Source of the DNA: Willaertia magna
Lineage: Eukaryota; Heterolobosea; Eutetramitea; Acrasida; Naegleriidae
NCBI GenBank assembly: GCA_902984215.1
Contig: CADWAF010000501.1
Coordinates: 1 to 36,448, forward strand
Length of the DNA: 36,448 bases
Direction of reading: 5' to 3'
The position numbers were made by a program, and so were the translations under genes. Shown here piece by piece: positions 11,107 to 20,267 of the stretch. Below the pieces are notes generated by a model, which was given only the letters and a program-made list of their open reading frames with translations, was not told the DNA's origin and did not search any database. The first letter of the stretch is position 1; each line of letters opens with the position of its first letter.

Positions 11107-11493
11107 TTACACTAAAGTGTAGCCATTTTCCTTATCCTCCAATAAGCTAGGACCTTTATTTTCTTGTTGTGGTTGTTTTTTAAAAATTCCTATAAAAAAA
11201 GTGAACAGTATGCCGAACCCTTGAATAAAACAAAGAAAAGGAAAAGAAAGAGCTCCTGACACTGAAAAATTGCTTTCATTATTTTCATTAATTAAAGGCT
11301 TTTCTTCTATGGGTTTTATATTGGAATCATTCTTTAACCAACTTCCTAACAATCCTCCTTTATTTCCTTTATCATTATTACTTGCATTTGGACCTATCCC
11401 GGCAGTATTTATTTTTGTTGGAATTACAGCTTCATCTTCATCGTCTGATGAAGTGGAATAAGTGTCACCTAATAATGATTGTTTGTTTGACAT
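11107..11493 (-). CDS. Small protein with one hydrophobic segment, unrecognised
   Basis: Single exon, 128 residues, starting at an ATG preceded by an A/T-rich leader and ending in TAA. The N-terminal 75 residues are polar, with an acidic SSDDEDE patch and a GLLGSWLKND stretch. Residues about 79-103 (ALSFPFLCFIQGFGILFTFF onwards) form a single hydrophobic segment, followed by a basic KKQ and a polar tail. This would suit a type II or tail-proximal membrane protein. I do not recognise a family. It stands alone, with about 250 bp to the cap-binding gene on one side and a long spacer on the other. Confidence 0.65.
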   Translation of the reverse strand: MSNKQSLLGDTYSTSSDDEDEAVIPTKINTAGIGPNASNNDKGNKGGLLGSWLKNDSNIKPIEEKPLINENNESNFSVSGALSFPFLCFIQGFGILFTFFIGIFKKQPQQENKGPSLLEDKENGYTLV

Positions 11494-12035
11494 TTTTAAT
11501 GACCTAAAGTTCTTTCTGATTTTTTTGATATTACAAGATTGTAGTTGTACCAGTTTATTACTGTTTAGTGGTGTTTATAATTATTTGATAAACCTATAAA
11601 GTAAATAACAAATGATGACAAAACATTTAAAAACATAGTCTTTATTAGGATTTAAGAAAAAAAATTAAAAATAATATTATTCAGTTTAAAAAAGGAGAAA
11701 CTAATGAAAAGGAATTACAAAACTCTTTTCGTTTCTTAAAGGAATTTATTTAAGCTTCGCTCATTTACTCTCATCAATTAAGGAGCTTTAATTTAAATAA
11801 CAAGCATATTAAAATGACATTTTACTAATATTTTACAATTTTTTAAATTCAACAAAAGGAAAATCATTGTTTTTCAAATAATTAATGCTTCCTCGATATA
11901 AGAATAGAAATCCCTTGAAGTGCCTTCTCGAATCCATTTCACACAAAGGACAATACTTTGAACAATAAGAATCCATTTTTCAGAACTGCTGAAAAAAATA
12001 CTTTTAGTTGACTGTTAGGAATTTAAACGTTAAGA
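11494..12035. other. Spacer upstream of the oxidoreductase gene; contains a short ORF
   Basis: Divergent region between the 128-residue membrane protein (minus) and the DOMON-NOX gene (plus). Bases 11494-11830 are plain AT-rich sequence. Bases 11833-11976 hold a 47-codon minus-strand ORF, listed separately. No RNA gene or repeat was recognised. Confidence 0.5.
11833..11976 (-). CDS. Possible 47-residue Cys-containing small protein
   Basis: An ATG at 11976 opens 47 codons ending in TAA at 11833. The product starts MDSYCSKYCPLCEMDSRRHF, with Cys at 5, 9 and 12, and is basic and aromatic after that. Base composition across 11880-11980 is clearly less AT-extreme than the flanks, which is the main reason to suspect coding. 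It lies 59 bp from, and divergent to, the ATG of the oxidoreductase gene. No family is recognised. It may instead be leader or enhancer sequence. Confidence 0.3.
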   Translation of the reverse strand: MDSYCSKYCPLCEMDSRRHFKGFLFLYRGSINYLKNNDFPFVEFKKL

Positions 12036-14282
12036 ATGATGAAAAGAGTAATTTTATTAGTGGCACTCTTCTTTTGTTTGATAAGTTTTATAATGGTTAA
12101 TGCCGATATGAACAATCCATCAGTAAATACAACGGATTATCCGACAAGTAATGTTTTTGAATCAGATGATGCTAATATTTATTGGAGAATTCAATCGAAT
12201 AAAGAAAATCCAAATAATCCAATTGTAGAAGTTGGAGTTATTGTAAAAAACTATAAAGGTCAAGGTTGGTTTGCTCTTGGTATTGATCATGAGGCATCTA
12301 GTGGGATGAGAAATGCAGATTGCATCTCTGCTTATTATGACACAACCCAAAAGTCTGTTGTTGTACTTGATTATTTCCTTAGTAGTTTTGGAGTGGCACC
12401 AAGGAAAGATGGTACTGACAATATTTTAGCAAAGAATGGTAAATATGATGATTCAAATCAAGTGTTACACGTTAAATTTACGAGGTTGGCTGACACTGGT
12501 GATAAAACTGATGATAAAATTATTAAGAATGAAACAATTAGAATAAGTTATGCAGTTAATGTAAATAGTAATGATTTAAATCGTGTTCATACTTCAGAAG
12601 GAAAGTTTCAAGCAAATTTATTATATATGCCACCAGCAGGAGATCCTGGTACTCCCGCACCAAAGCCACAACCACAAATTAAAATTGACTACAAATATTT
12701 CCATTTAATTGTGACTGCTGGAACATTGGTACTCTTAATAATATTAGGATTTATATTTACATGTTTACCAATATTTATGAAACCAAATTTAGTAGTTGAT
12801 TTAATTTTATATAGAAAATTTTCAAAATTGGTAAATCATCAACACCTATCTAAAGTAATTAATACAGTTTTGGATGTAACTATTGGTGAACTTATTGTAA
12901 TATTAGTTTATTTCATTAATTTAGTTGTATGGGCAGTTTATGGGGCATTAAAAAGTTCAGAGTATAAGGTTGGAATAAGTTTTGCATATGTAAATGTTTG
13001 GAATTTTAGTTTAATTCTTATACCAATAACGAGATATAGTATGTTATTAGCTATTTTTGGAATTTCTTATGAAAGAAGTGTTAAATTTCATAGATGGCTA
13101 GGTAGAGTTACTCATTTCTTTGTCACTGCCCACTTTATTGCAATGATCGTATATTTTGCACAAAAAGATCAAGTTGCATTCTTGTGGTCATTAGATTCCA
13201 TTCATTATCCATTATTTGGGTTTATTAGTTGGGTGTGTTTAACAATCCTAGTTTTATTCACTTTTGAACCAATTCGTAGAAAATTTTGGGAACTTTTCCA
13301 ATATTCACATATTATATTAGCGTTATTAACAATTGGATTTGCTATAGCTCATGGTACTGGATGGATTAATTTATTACCTTACATGGCTATAAGTTTATTT
13401 TTATATTTTTCTGATTTAATTTGTAGATTTATATTTGGTGTTGTAATGCCAACACATTTAGTTCAATTAAAATATGACGAAGCATCTGGAATTGTAGTTT
13501 GTACATTTAGAAAGAAAATTAATACACACCTTAATATTGGTTGGAAGAAAGAAGTTGGTAGTTATGTATTTCTTTATATTCCAAGAATAGCACCTTACAG
13601 CTATCATCCATTTACTGTCAGTAGTATGCAATACTTGGAGAAAGAAGGTCAACTACAATTTACTTGTCATATTAAAGATATGGGAAGAGGTTTTACAAAT
13701 AGATTAGCAAAATATGCAAAAGAAATGATAAAACAAAATAATAATATAGAATTAAATCAATCACAACAACAAAATGCTATTAATGTTGTAAATAATCCAA
13801 AACTATTTGTTAGATCAGAAGGATTTTATGGTAATATTACAATGCCGCTTAATTATTACAAAAGAATTGTATTAATTGGTGGAGGAATTGGTATAACATT
13901 TATCAATTCAATTTTTGAGGGAATTGTAAATAACGATAATAACACCCTTGACAAGTCTGTTCATTTATTCTGGACAGCTAGGAATGAAGCAATATTTAAA
14001 TTATTCCCAAATTTATTTATTCAAAGAGAGAATATTAGTCAAGAATATTTTGTAACAGAAGAAATTAAGGAAAGGTCATTAGAAGATGATAGAATACATT
14101 ATGGTAAAAGACCTAATGTAAAGGAATTATTACAAAAGGTGAGTGACAGCTGTAAAGATGATTACATTGCAGTGTTAGTTTGTGGTCCAAATAGTTTACT
14201 TGTAGATGCTTCAAATGCAATATTTGACTTAAATTGGAAAACGAAAAGATTCCATTTACACAAAGAAACTTTTGAATTGTAA
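12036..14282 (+). CDS. DOMON-ferric reductase/NADPH oxidase-like transmembrane flavocytochrome
   Basis: Single exon, 748 residues. Residues 1-23 form a signal peptide. Residues about 45-195 look like a DOMON domain (NIYWRIQ, GWFALGID, DCISAYY, VVVLDYF, YAVNVNS), a heme- or sugar-binding module facing outside. A Pro-rich linker leads to a helix at 221-246. The ferric-reductase/NOX core spans 282-470, with heme-ligand His pairs H352/H366 and H425/H439, both spaced 14. The cytosolic dehydrogenase half shows FAD-binding HPFT (524-527), the NAD(P)H-binding glycine loop IGGGIGIT (614-621), and CGPNS (716-720). The C-terminus FHLHKETFEL resembles the NOX ending. It likely passes electrons from NAD(P)H through FAD and two hemes to an outside acceptor, possibly via the DOMON module. 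No EF-hands are present. Ferric iron or oxygen as acceptor cannot be told apart from sequence. Confidence 0.88.
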   Translation: MMKRVILLVALFFCLISFIMVNADMNNPSVNTTDYPTSNVFESDDANIYWRIQSNKENPNNPIVEVGVIVKNYKGQGWFALGIDHEASSGMRNADCISAYYDTTQKSVVVLDYFLSSFGVAPRKDGTDNILAKNGKYDDSNQVLHVKFTRLADTGDKTDDKIIKNETIRISYAVNVNSNDLNRVHTSEGKFQANLLYMPPAGDPGTPAPKPQPQIKIDYKYFHLIVTAGTLVLLIILGFIFTCLPIFMKPNLVVDLILYRKFSKLVNHQHLSKVINTVLDVTIGELIVILVYFINLVVWAVYGALKSSEYKVGISFAYVNVWNFSLILIPITRYSMLLAIFGISYERSVKFHRWLGRVTHFFVTAHFIAMIVYFAQKDQVAFLWSLDSIHYPLFGFISWVCLTILVLFTFEPIRRKFWELFQYSHIILALLTIGFAIAHGTGWINLLPYMAISLFLYFSDLICRFIFGVVMPTHLVQLKYDEASGIVVCTFRKKINTHLNIGWKKEVGSYVFLYIPRIAPYSYHPFTVSSMQYLEKEGQLQFTCHIKDMGRGFTNRLAKYAKEMIKQNNNIELNQSQQQNAINVVNNPKLFVRSEGFYGNITMPLNYYKRIVLIGGGIGITFINSIFEGIVNNDNNTLDKSVHLFWTARNEAIFKLFPNLFIQRENISQEYFVTEEIKERSLEDDRIHYGKRPNVKELLQKVSDSCKDDYIAVLVCGPNSLLVDASNAIFDLNWKTKRFHLHKETFEL

Positions 14283-14313
14283 ATTAATAAAATATAATTA
14301 CATTAATATTAAA

Positions 14314-16508
14314 TTATTGAAATGGTAATACAGAAGGAGAACAAATCTTATTCAAATTTGCTTTCACTCTCATATTTTTGTCAAAGCTTAATAAAATTAA
14401 TTCATGACCTTTGTTTTTTTGTATAACATTCTTTTGGAAATATAAACAACAATTAATAATAACATCATCTGCAGATCTTTCATAAACACCTCCATCTTTA
14501 ACTTTTAGTGTTTGATGAGATAATTGACCAATTAATTTATGAGATTCTTTTCTTTCTTTAGTTGATAAAAGATCATCTAAATATCTATGCACATCTCTTG
14601 ATTTAAAGCCACATGGATCATCTCTCGATTTTAATTTATCAATCTCTTGTAAAACAACATATGGTATTAAACATGTACAATTTTCTTTTTGTAATAACTC
14701 TTTTAAGATTGCTAATTTTTCAATTAACACATTAGTATCAAATACATATAATCTTATTTAAAATAATATTATAAAATAGAAATTAAAAAAGTAAACTTAC
14801 TTATGACCATAACCAAATTGTAAAGTAGTATCATTAGGTTGTTGATTTAAAATTAATTTTTGTAAACGATAAATTTCTTGTTCTTTTTTCATAAATAATA
14901 AATTATTTTTAACTTGATTATCTCTCAATGAACCAATCTCTTGTCTCATTAATTCATTTTGTTTCCTTAATTCTTCATTTTCAATCATTGCTTTCCTCTT
15001 ACTTTCCTCTTCCTCTTGACTATTTACACCACTACTGACCATTATAGTTTGTGAAGATATAATCTCTTCTGTTTCAAACACATAACTACATTTAGTTTTA
15101 ACATATTGTACAGTTTCACCAACCTTAATATTAGCTTGATTATGTCCAAATGCAATTAAATCACCATGACATAATATTGTTTCTTTTACTTTAATATTAT
15201 TAACAAATGTACCATTAGATGAAGAATCAATTAACTTCCATCTAATTACTTTATTATCATTATTATTTTCAATTAGTTGAATTATTTTAGCATGTCTTCT
15301 AGAAATAACTGGATTAGATCTACTATTTTCAGTGTCAATCACAAAATCTACATCTGAATTAGATCTACCTAATACAATACTTTTCTTTTTATTTATAATA
15401 AATAAAATAAATAAATACTTACAGTTTCTTTATATAAAGGTATAATATTAGTTGAACAATCTATATTTGTAGTTAATCTTAAACATGCTAAATAAGATTT
15501 TAAATTAGATTGTAATAATTTCTTTTCTTTTTTAAGACATTCTTCATTATAATAATATTCATCTTTATATTCATCTAAAGAATGTAATTCTTGTTCATGA
15601 ACTGTATCAATTAACCATTTAACAGTAACAATAGGCATTAATGGCATTTCAGTAATTTCATTTCTTGGAATGATTTGTTCATAATCTTTTGACGTTTGAC
15701 TTGAAATAATTAAATTAGCCTTAGTAATCTTTTTAACCATTTTACCTCCACATTTCTCAATTAATTTCTCACAAATCTCAAGTGAAGGTGTTGTAATATC
15801 AGATTGATCAAATTTTAAAAAATAAATTCTTTTACCAAATAGAACTCCATTAGAAGGTTTTTTTCTTAAAAATTCTTTTAAATAAAATTCATTTTCTTGG
15901 ACAAAATAATTTACCTTTTCACTTTCATAAATCCAATTTAAAGATAAGATTGGAATTTGTAAAGCGATAGCGTAAATTATTTTTAATGTACGTTTAGCAT
16001 TAAGACAAATGACATGAGTGTATTCTTCAAAGTTTTCACCACCAATTTCAATTTCTTGGTTTTCAATTTTTTTGTTTTTTTGTAAATTTTCAATTATTGA
16101 AATGATTTCTGATTTTTCATTTGAATTTCCACCTGTTATACCAATAATAAATTTATTATAATTAGATTTAGGTTTTATTAATTGATGACTAAATGGTAAG
16201 GTTGTTGTTATTGATTGTTTTATTTTTTTCTTTTGTGGAGATGCTTGTTTTATTGGGCTGTTAGTAGAAATAGAAGAAGAATTAATTAATGTTTTATTTG
16301 TGGCATTATTATTGTTAGTAGTATTATTTTTACGTTTCCATTGGGTAGCTGTTTGTGAAATATTTTCTTTATTAAACTCTTTTAGTTTTCTTTTTTTAAT
16401 ATTACTTTCTTTAAATAAATCTTCCTCTTCTAAATCGTTTGTTGTTTCTTTCGTGACTGGTTGTTGTTGCTTTTTAGATGGTGAAAGAAGCAAGGGCTTT
16501 TTTGACAT
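14314..16508 (-). CDS. BRCT-BRCT-FHA-coiled coil-PIN domain protein
   Basis: Three exons: 15423-16508, 14801-15384 and 14314-14752, with introns of 38 and 48 nt. Phases fit and give one intact 702-residue protein. Residues 1-115 are basic and Ser/Asn-rich. BRCT1 (about 118-210) carries ILSLNWIYES with the signature Trp192. BRCT2 (about 222-312) carries IVTVKWLIDT with Trp298. FHA (about 360-465) spans the first junction, with VLGRSNSD, NPVISRRHAKI and SSNGTFVNN. A charged coiled coil follows at about 480-545. The PIN nuclease domain (558-702) spans the second junction, with acidic residues D562 (VFDTNVLI), E593 (LQEIDKLKS), D652/D653 (ERSADDVI) and D681 (SFDKNMRVKA), as in SWT1-type PIN domains. 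BRCT and FHA bind phosphopeptides, often in DNA damage signalling; PIN domains cut RNA. A nuclear, phosphorylation-guided RNase is inference. It is divergent to the next gene with 263 bp between ATGs. Confidence 0.9.
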
Positions 16509-16771
16509 TATTTTTTTTAGATCGAAACAGCCGGGATTATGGCGCCAAGAATTTTTTTTTGTTATTTTTACAATTTCTTCTAGTTATTGGAATGTTAAAA
16601 GCTTAAAAACCTATAGCCAGAAGCACAAAACAAAAGGTTTCATTTCTGTATTTCCTCATGAGGAGAAGAAACAATAACCGACTCAATAAAGAAGGAAAAG
16701 GAGAGAAAATGATTGAACACAATAAATAATTCAACTTAAAAAATAATAGCTTTTCCTTCAAAACAACAAAG
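16509..16771. promoter_or_regulatory. Shared divergent promoter region
   Basis: 263 bp separate the start codons of the BRCT-FHA-PIN gene (minus) and the 484-residue gene (plus), so both promoters must lie here or overlap the genes. A local GC-rich patch around 16529-16545 (cagccggg...ggcgcc, a 6-bp palindrome) stands out in otherwise AT-rich DNA. No known motif is claimed. Confidence 0.4.
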
Positions 16772-18226
16772 ATGAAAAAAGTTTTCTTATCGGAATCACT
16801 TTTCCTACACAAAATTCATTCTCCCTTTAAAGTTCCTACTAGTACAACCAAATCTTATTTTACTTCTTCAAGTAGTAGGAGTACCTTTGAGGTAAAGGAT
16901 AATAATCAAGTACAACAAGTCCTTGAAAAATCACTAAAAAAAATTAGAATGAATAGTTCAAAAGATTTTGCACTTAGTTTAATGAAAGGGGTTTGGAATA
17001 CTGAGAAAGAATATGCTGTGGATATTAGTGATAACAAACAACGTTATCATCTTATCCATAATATGTATCATTCTGAAACTGGTCTTCACAGTGAGGGATG
17101 TTGGCATAATTTTATAATGGGCTTAAATTATATTCAAATTTTGTCAGAAGAGGAGTCTGCTATGAGAGAATTTTGTTGTGAATTCCAAGTAAATGAAAAA
17201 TTATCTAAATTATCTCAATCAATTTTAAATTTAAATTTTGATTTAAAGGATTATCTATTTTCCCAAAGAAAATCAAGTGGTATTTGGGAAAATGCAGACG
17301 AAAGTGAAATGCAAGGTGAAAGAAAAGATTTTTATAAACCAAAGAATGAAAAACGTTTAATTAATAATTCAATGGGATTATTGTTTTTAAGTTTACTTCC
17401 AAAAGATGTTTTTCCAAAATATATTAATAATGTTGAATTTAAATTAACTCAATTTTTGGAAAGTATAATAAATAGTTTTTATGACAAGGATAAGAAATTA
17501 TGGAAAACTAAATTTGATTCTAGTGAAAGTGAAATTAAGAATCAACATTATAGAGTTGTAGACCACGCAATAACTTTTATTACTTTGAAAACATTTCTTG
17601 GTACTCATGCAAGTTCATTAACTAGTGAAAAAAGAAAATATATTGAAAGTTTGAATGAAGAATTAATTAATACAATTTTAAAGGCTTTTAGATATGAAGA
17701 TTTAGCTGAGAGATCAACATATTTAGATGAACAATTAACTTTAAGTACGAAACGTTTTTTATGGCAAGAATGTTGGGTTTTTCTTGCTTTAGCACTTTCT
17801 GGAAAAATTAATTCAGACTTTTTATCTTTAATGTCACAAACTATTTATTATGAATATTTAGATGTTGACACTGGTTATCTATTTAGTGAAGCAATTGGAA
17901 GTGTTGATCAGGCAATAATTAAGGAAAAGGAATATAAAGGAAAGTTAAGAAAGATTTCACCTTTTTCTGACCAAATGTATTCTTGTTTTGTAAACGATAA
18001 TTCTCTATTTTATTGGTTATTACAACACTTTTCAGATAAAGAAAAAGAAGTTTCTAAAAAGTTTGGAGAAAGTTTTGAAAAATTATTAACTGAATCAACA
18101 AAAACAATTGACAGCGAAAAGAATATTAAAAGATTATATATTTCAGATATATTCAAAAGAGAAGGGCTATGGGTCAATACTGAAACTATTTTCTCCTTAA
18201 TCTTTGACCCAACAAAATTCCAATAA
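16772..18226 (+). CDS. Unrecognised 484-residue protein, possibly organelle-targeted
   Basis: Single exon with ATG at 16772 after an A-rich leader. The first 45 residues are rich in Ser, Thr, Lys and aromatic residues (HKIHSPFKVPTSTTKSYFTS) with few acidic residues, like a mitochondrial presequence. The rest is mostly helical in character with repeated aromatic and Trp-containing helices: EGCWHNFIMGL, SSGIWENADES, KLWKTKF, RFLWQECWVFLALAL and VNDNSLFYWLLQHF. Evenly spaced helix pairs, a conserved-looking DHAITFITLKTF and the DVDTGYLF turn recall alpha/alpha-barrel proteins such as the N-acylglucosamine 2-epimerase or six-hairpin glycosidase group. I cannot identify catalytic residues, so this is only a fold guess. 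It may be co-regulated with the divergent BRCT-FHA-PIN gene. Confidence 0.8.
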   Translation: MKKVFLSESLFLHKIHSPFKVPTSTTKSYFTSSSSRSTFEVKDNNQVQQVLEKSLKKIRMNSSKDFALSLMKGVWNTEKEYAVDISDNKQRYHLIHNMYHSETGLHSEGCWHNFIMGLNYIQILSEEESAMREFCCEFQVNEKLSKLSQSILNLNFDLKDYLFSQRKSSGIWENADESEMQGERKDFYKPKNEKRLINNSMGLLFLSLLPKDVFPKYINNVEFKLTQFLESIINSFYDKDKKLWKTKFDSSESEIKNQHYRVVDHAITFITLKTFLGTHASSLTSEKRKYIESLNEELINTILKAFRYEDLAERSTYLDEQLTLSTKRFLWQECWVFLALALSGKINSDFLSLMSQTIYYEYLDVDTGYLFSEAIGSVDQAIIKEKEYKGKLRKISPFSDQMYSCFVNDNSLFYWLLQHFSDKEKEVSKKFGESFEKLLTESTKTIDSEKNIKRLYISDIFKREGLWVNTETIFSLIFDPTKFQ

Positions 18227-18292
18227 CAACAATCTTATGCAAATAAACACATCTTGCAATGAATGACAATCATAATTTTTTATCCATCAAAA

Positions 18293-20239
18293 ATGTCTTT
18301 AAAACAAACACTGGACGATCAAGGGTTCATAGTTATTGACAATAATAATGTTATTGAGGACTCTGCATCTCCTTCCGAAGAGAGTAATACAGAAGAAACA
18401 TTTGAGAAAATAGTAAATAGTAAAATAGTTGTTGAAGATACATCTACTCCTACTACTTTAGAACCAATAAAAGAAAATCAACAAATAAATGAAGAAAACA
18501 ACAAACATAAAGATTCTTTCTCTAATGTTATTATTCATAATGAAGAAGACGATGAAGAAAAGCCTATGAATAATAATAATATTTCTTCCGATGATATTGA
18601 TAACCCTATACTATTCGATTCCACTAACAATCCTCTTCCGACAAATAATTCTTCTTCTTCAAGCCTAAATGATGAAGAAGATGAAGACTCTTCTAACAAT
18701 ACGCCTACAACAAATGACAATAACATGCCAACTAGCCCAATTACAAATAAATTATTATCTCCATCAATTATTTCAACTACAACGGGTAAAACCCTTGACG
18801 ATTTAGATTTCTTAAAATTAAATATAATTGTAGAAGAAAAACCTTCTTATCTAAAACATATAGAAGAAGATCATACTCAAGATAAATGGAAAAATCATCA
18901 AAAACATTTCTTTATTTTAAGTGAAGCAGGTAAACCAATATTTACAAGATATGGAGATGAAAGTCAATTAAATACTATAATGAGTTTCTTTCTAGGAGTA
19001 TTTTCATTAGTTCAAAAACAAGAAACAAGTAATAATAGTATTGTTAGAACTATTAATTGTGGAAGTGATATGAGAATAGTTTTTGTTGTAAAAGGATCAT
19101 TATTTTTAGTTTCTTCATGTAAAACAATTGAATCAAGTATTGAAATAGCTAAACAATTAGAAATTATTTATGAACAAATTGTATTTATTTTAACATCTAA
19201 AAATATACAAGATATTTTAAAGAAAAGAGCTAATTTTGATTTAAGAAATTTACTTGGTGGAACAGATAAAGTTATTTATTCATTAATACATCAATTAAGT
19301 AATGGTATTGATTTCTCTTTTGATTCTATTCAAATGGTTAGATTAAGTAAACAAACTAGAAATTCAATTGGAGAGATATTATTAAAGAATAGATTAGAGA
19401 ATAAACATTTATTTACATTTTTAGTTTCTAATCAAAGATTAGTACATATGATTAGAAATAAGAAATATCAAGTAACAACAAAAGATATTTTACTTTTAAT
19501 GAATTTTGTTGGATCTGCACATTCTTCAATGAAAAGTAGTGAGATTTGGACACCAATTTGTTTACCTGGATTATCTTCATCACAATATGTTTATGCTTAT
19601 ATGGATTTCTTTACTGAAGATTGGTGTTGTGTAATGATTTGTTCAAGTACTGAATCATTTTTTGATTGTCAGAAAGCTAAATATAATATTGTAAATGAAT
19701 TATTACAAACTGATTGTTTTAATAATATTATTAATGCTATTAAAGCACCTGATTATACAATTTATGATGTAATTGGTAATCAATCATCTCAAATATCTCC
19801 TTTAAGTGATGACACTGAAATATTATTAAGTAGCAAAACTATGATTACTGGAGTTGTAGGTGGTGGTGGATTAAGACATTTCGTTTATAAATCAAAACCA
19901 AATAACAATAATATTTATTCACAATTAACATCATCTGCTTATTTACCACCCTATAGTACAAAGAAAGAACAGAAAAGATTATGTAGAGTTTATAAAAATG
20001 TTAGAGAGAAAATTGATCAATTTTGTCACAAGAGTATTCCATCTTCAACAACGAAAACATATTTCCAAACAACTGATTATGAAAGTGTTATTGGTTTATC
20101 AACAAGTACATTTGAGTTATATGCTAGTTTTTCTTTATTAGCTTCTAAAAAGAATATTTTATCAGTTTCTGAACAAATTAAGAATTGGGTTAAGAAAGAA
20201 GAATATTCTTTATTTTTACAATCTGTACCTTCTTTTTAA
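18293..20239 (+). CDS. MON1: MON1 (SAND) subunit of the Rab7 exchange factor
   Basis: Single exon, 648 residues from ATG at 18293. An in-frame ATG at 18263 would add ten residues (MTIIIFYPSK), and an out-of-frame ATG lies at 18259; the later start has the A-rich context common here. Residues 1-185 are acidic and Asn/Ser-rich, as in other MON1 proteins. The conserved core begins with DKWKNHQKHFFILSEAGKPI and FTRYGDE, followed by the first longin region (LSSYIEIA-like segment in SSCKTIESSIEIAKQLE) and further longin domains ending with FELYASFSL and EEYSLFLQ. With CCZ1, MON1 activates Rab7 and drives the early-to-late endosome switch and vacuole fusion. CCZ1 is not in the window. The gene ends only 28 bp from the convergent RsmI gene. 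Confidence 0.93.
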   Translation: MSLKQTLDDQGFIVIDNNNVIEDSASPSEESNTEETFEKIVNSKIVVEDTSTPTTLEPIKENQQINEENNKHKDSFSNVIIHNEEDDEEKPMNNNNISSDDIDNPILFDSTNNPLPTNNSSSSSLNDEEDEDSSNNTPTTNDNNMPTSPITNKLLSPSIISTTTGKTLDDLDFLKLNIIVEEKPSYLKHIEEDHTQDKWKNHQKHFFILSEAGKPIFTRYGDESQLNTIMSFFLGVFSLVQKQETSNNSIVRTINCGSDMRIVFVVKGSLFLVSSCKTIESSIEIAKQLEIIYEQIVFILTSKNIQDILKKRANFDLRNLLGGTDKVIYSLIHQLSNGIDFSFDSIQMVRLSKQTRNSIGEILLKNRLENKHLFTFLVSNQRLVHMIRNKKYQVTTKDILLLMNFVGSAHSSMKSSEIWTPICLPGLSSSQYVYAYMDFFTEDWCCVMICSSTESFFDCQKAKYNIVNELLQTDCFNNIINAIKAPDYTIYDVIGNQSSQISPLSDDTEILLSSKTMITGVVGGGGLRHFVYKSKPNNNNIYSQLTSSAYLPPYSTKKEQKRLCRVYKNVREKIDQFCHKSIPSSTTKTYFQTTDYESVIGLSTSTFELYASFSLLASKKNILSVSEQIKNWVKKEEYSLFLQSVPSF

Positions 20240-20267
20240 ATTATTATTGTATTATTATTATAAATAA

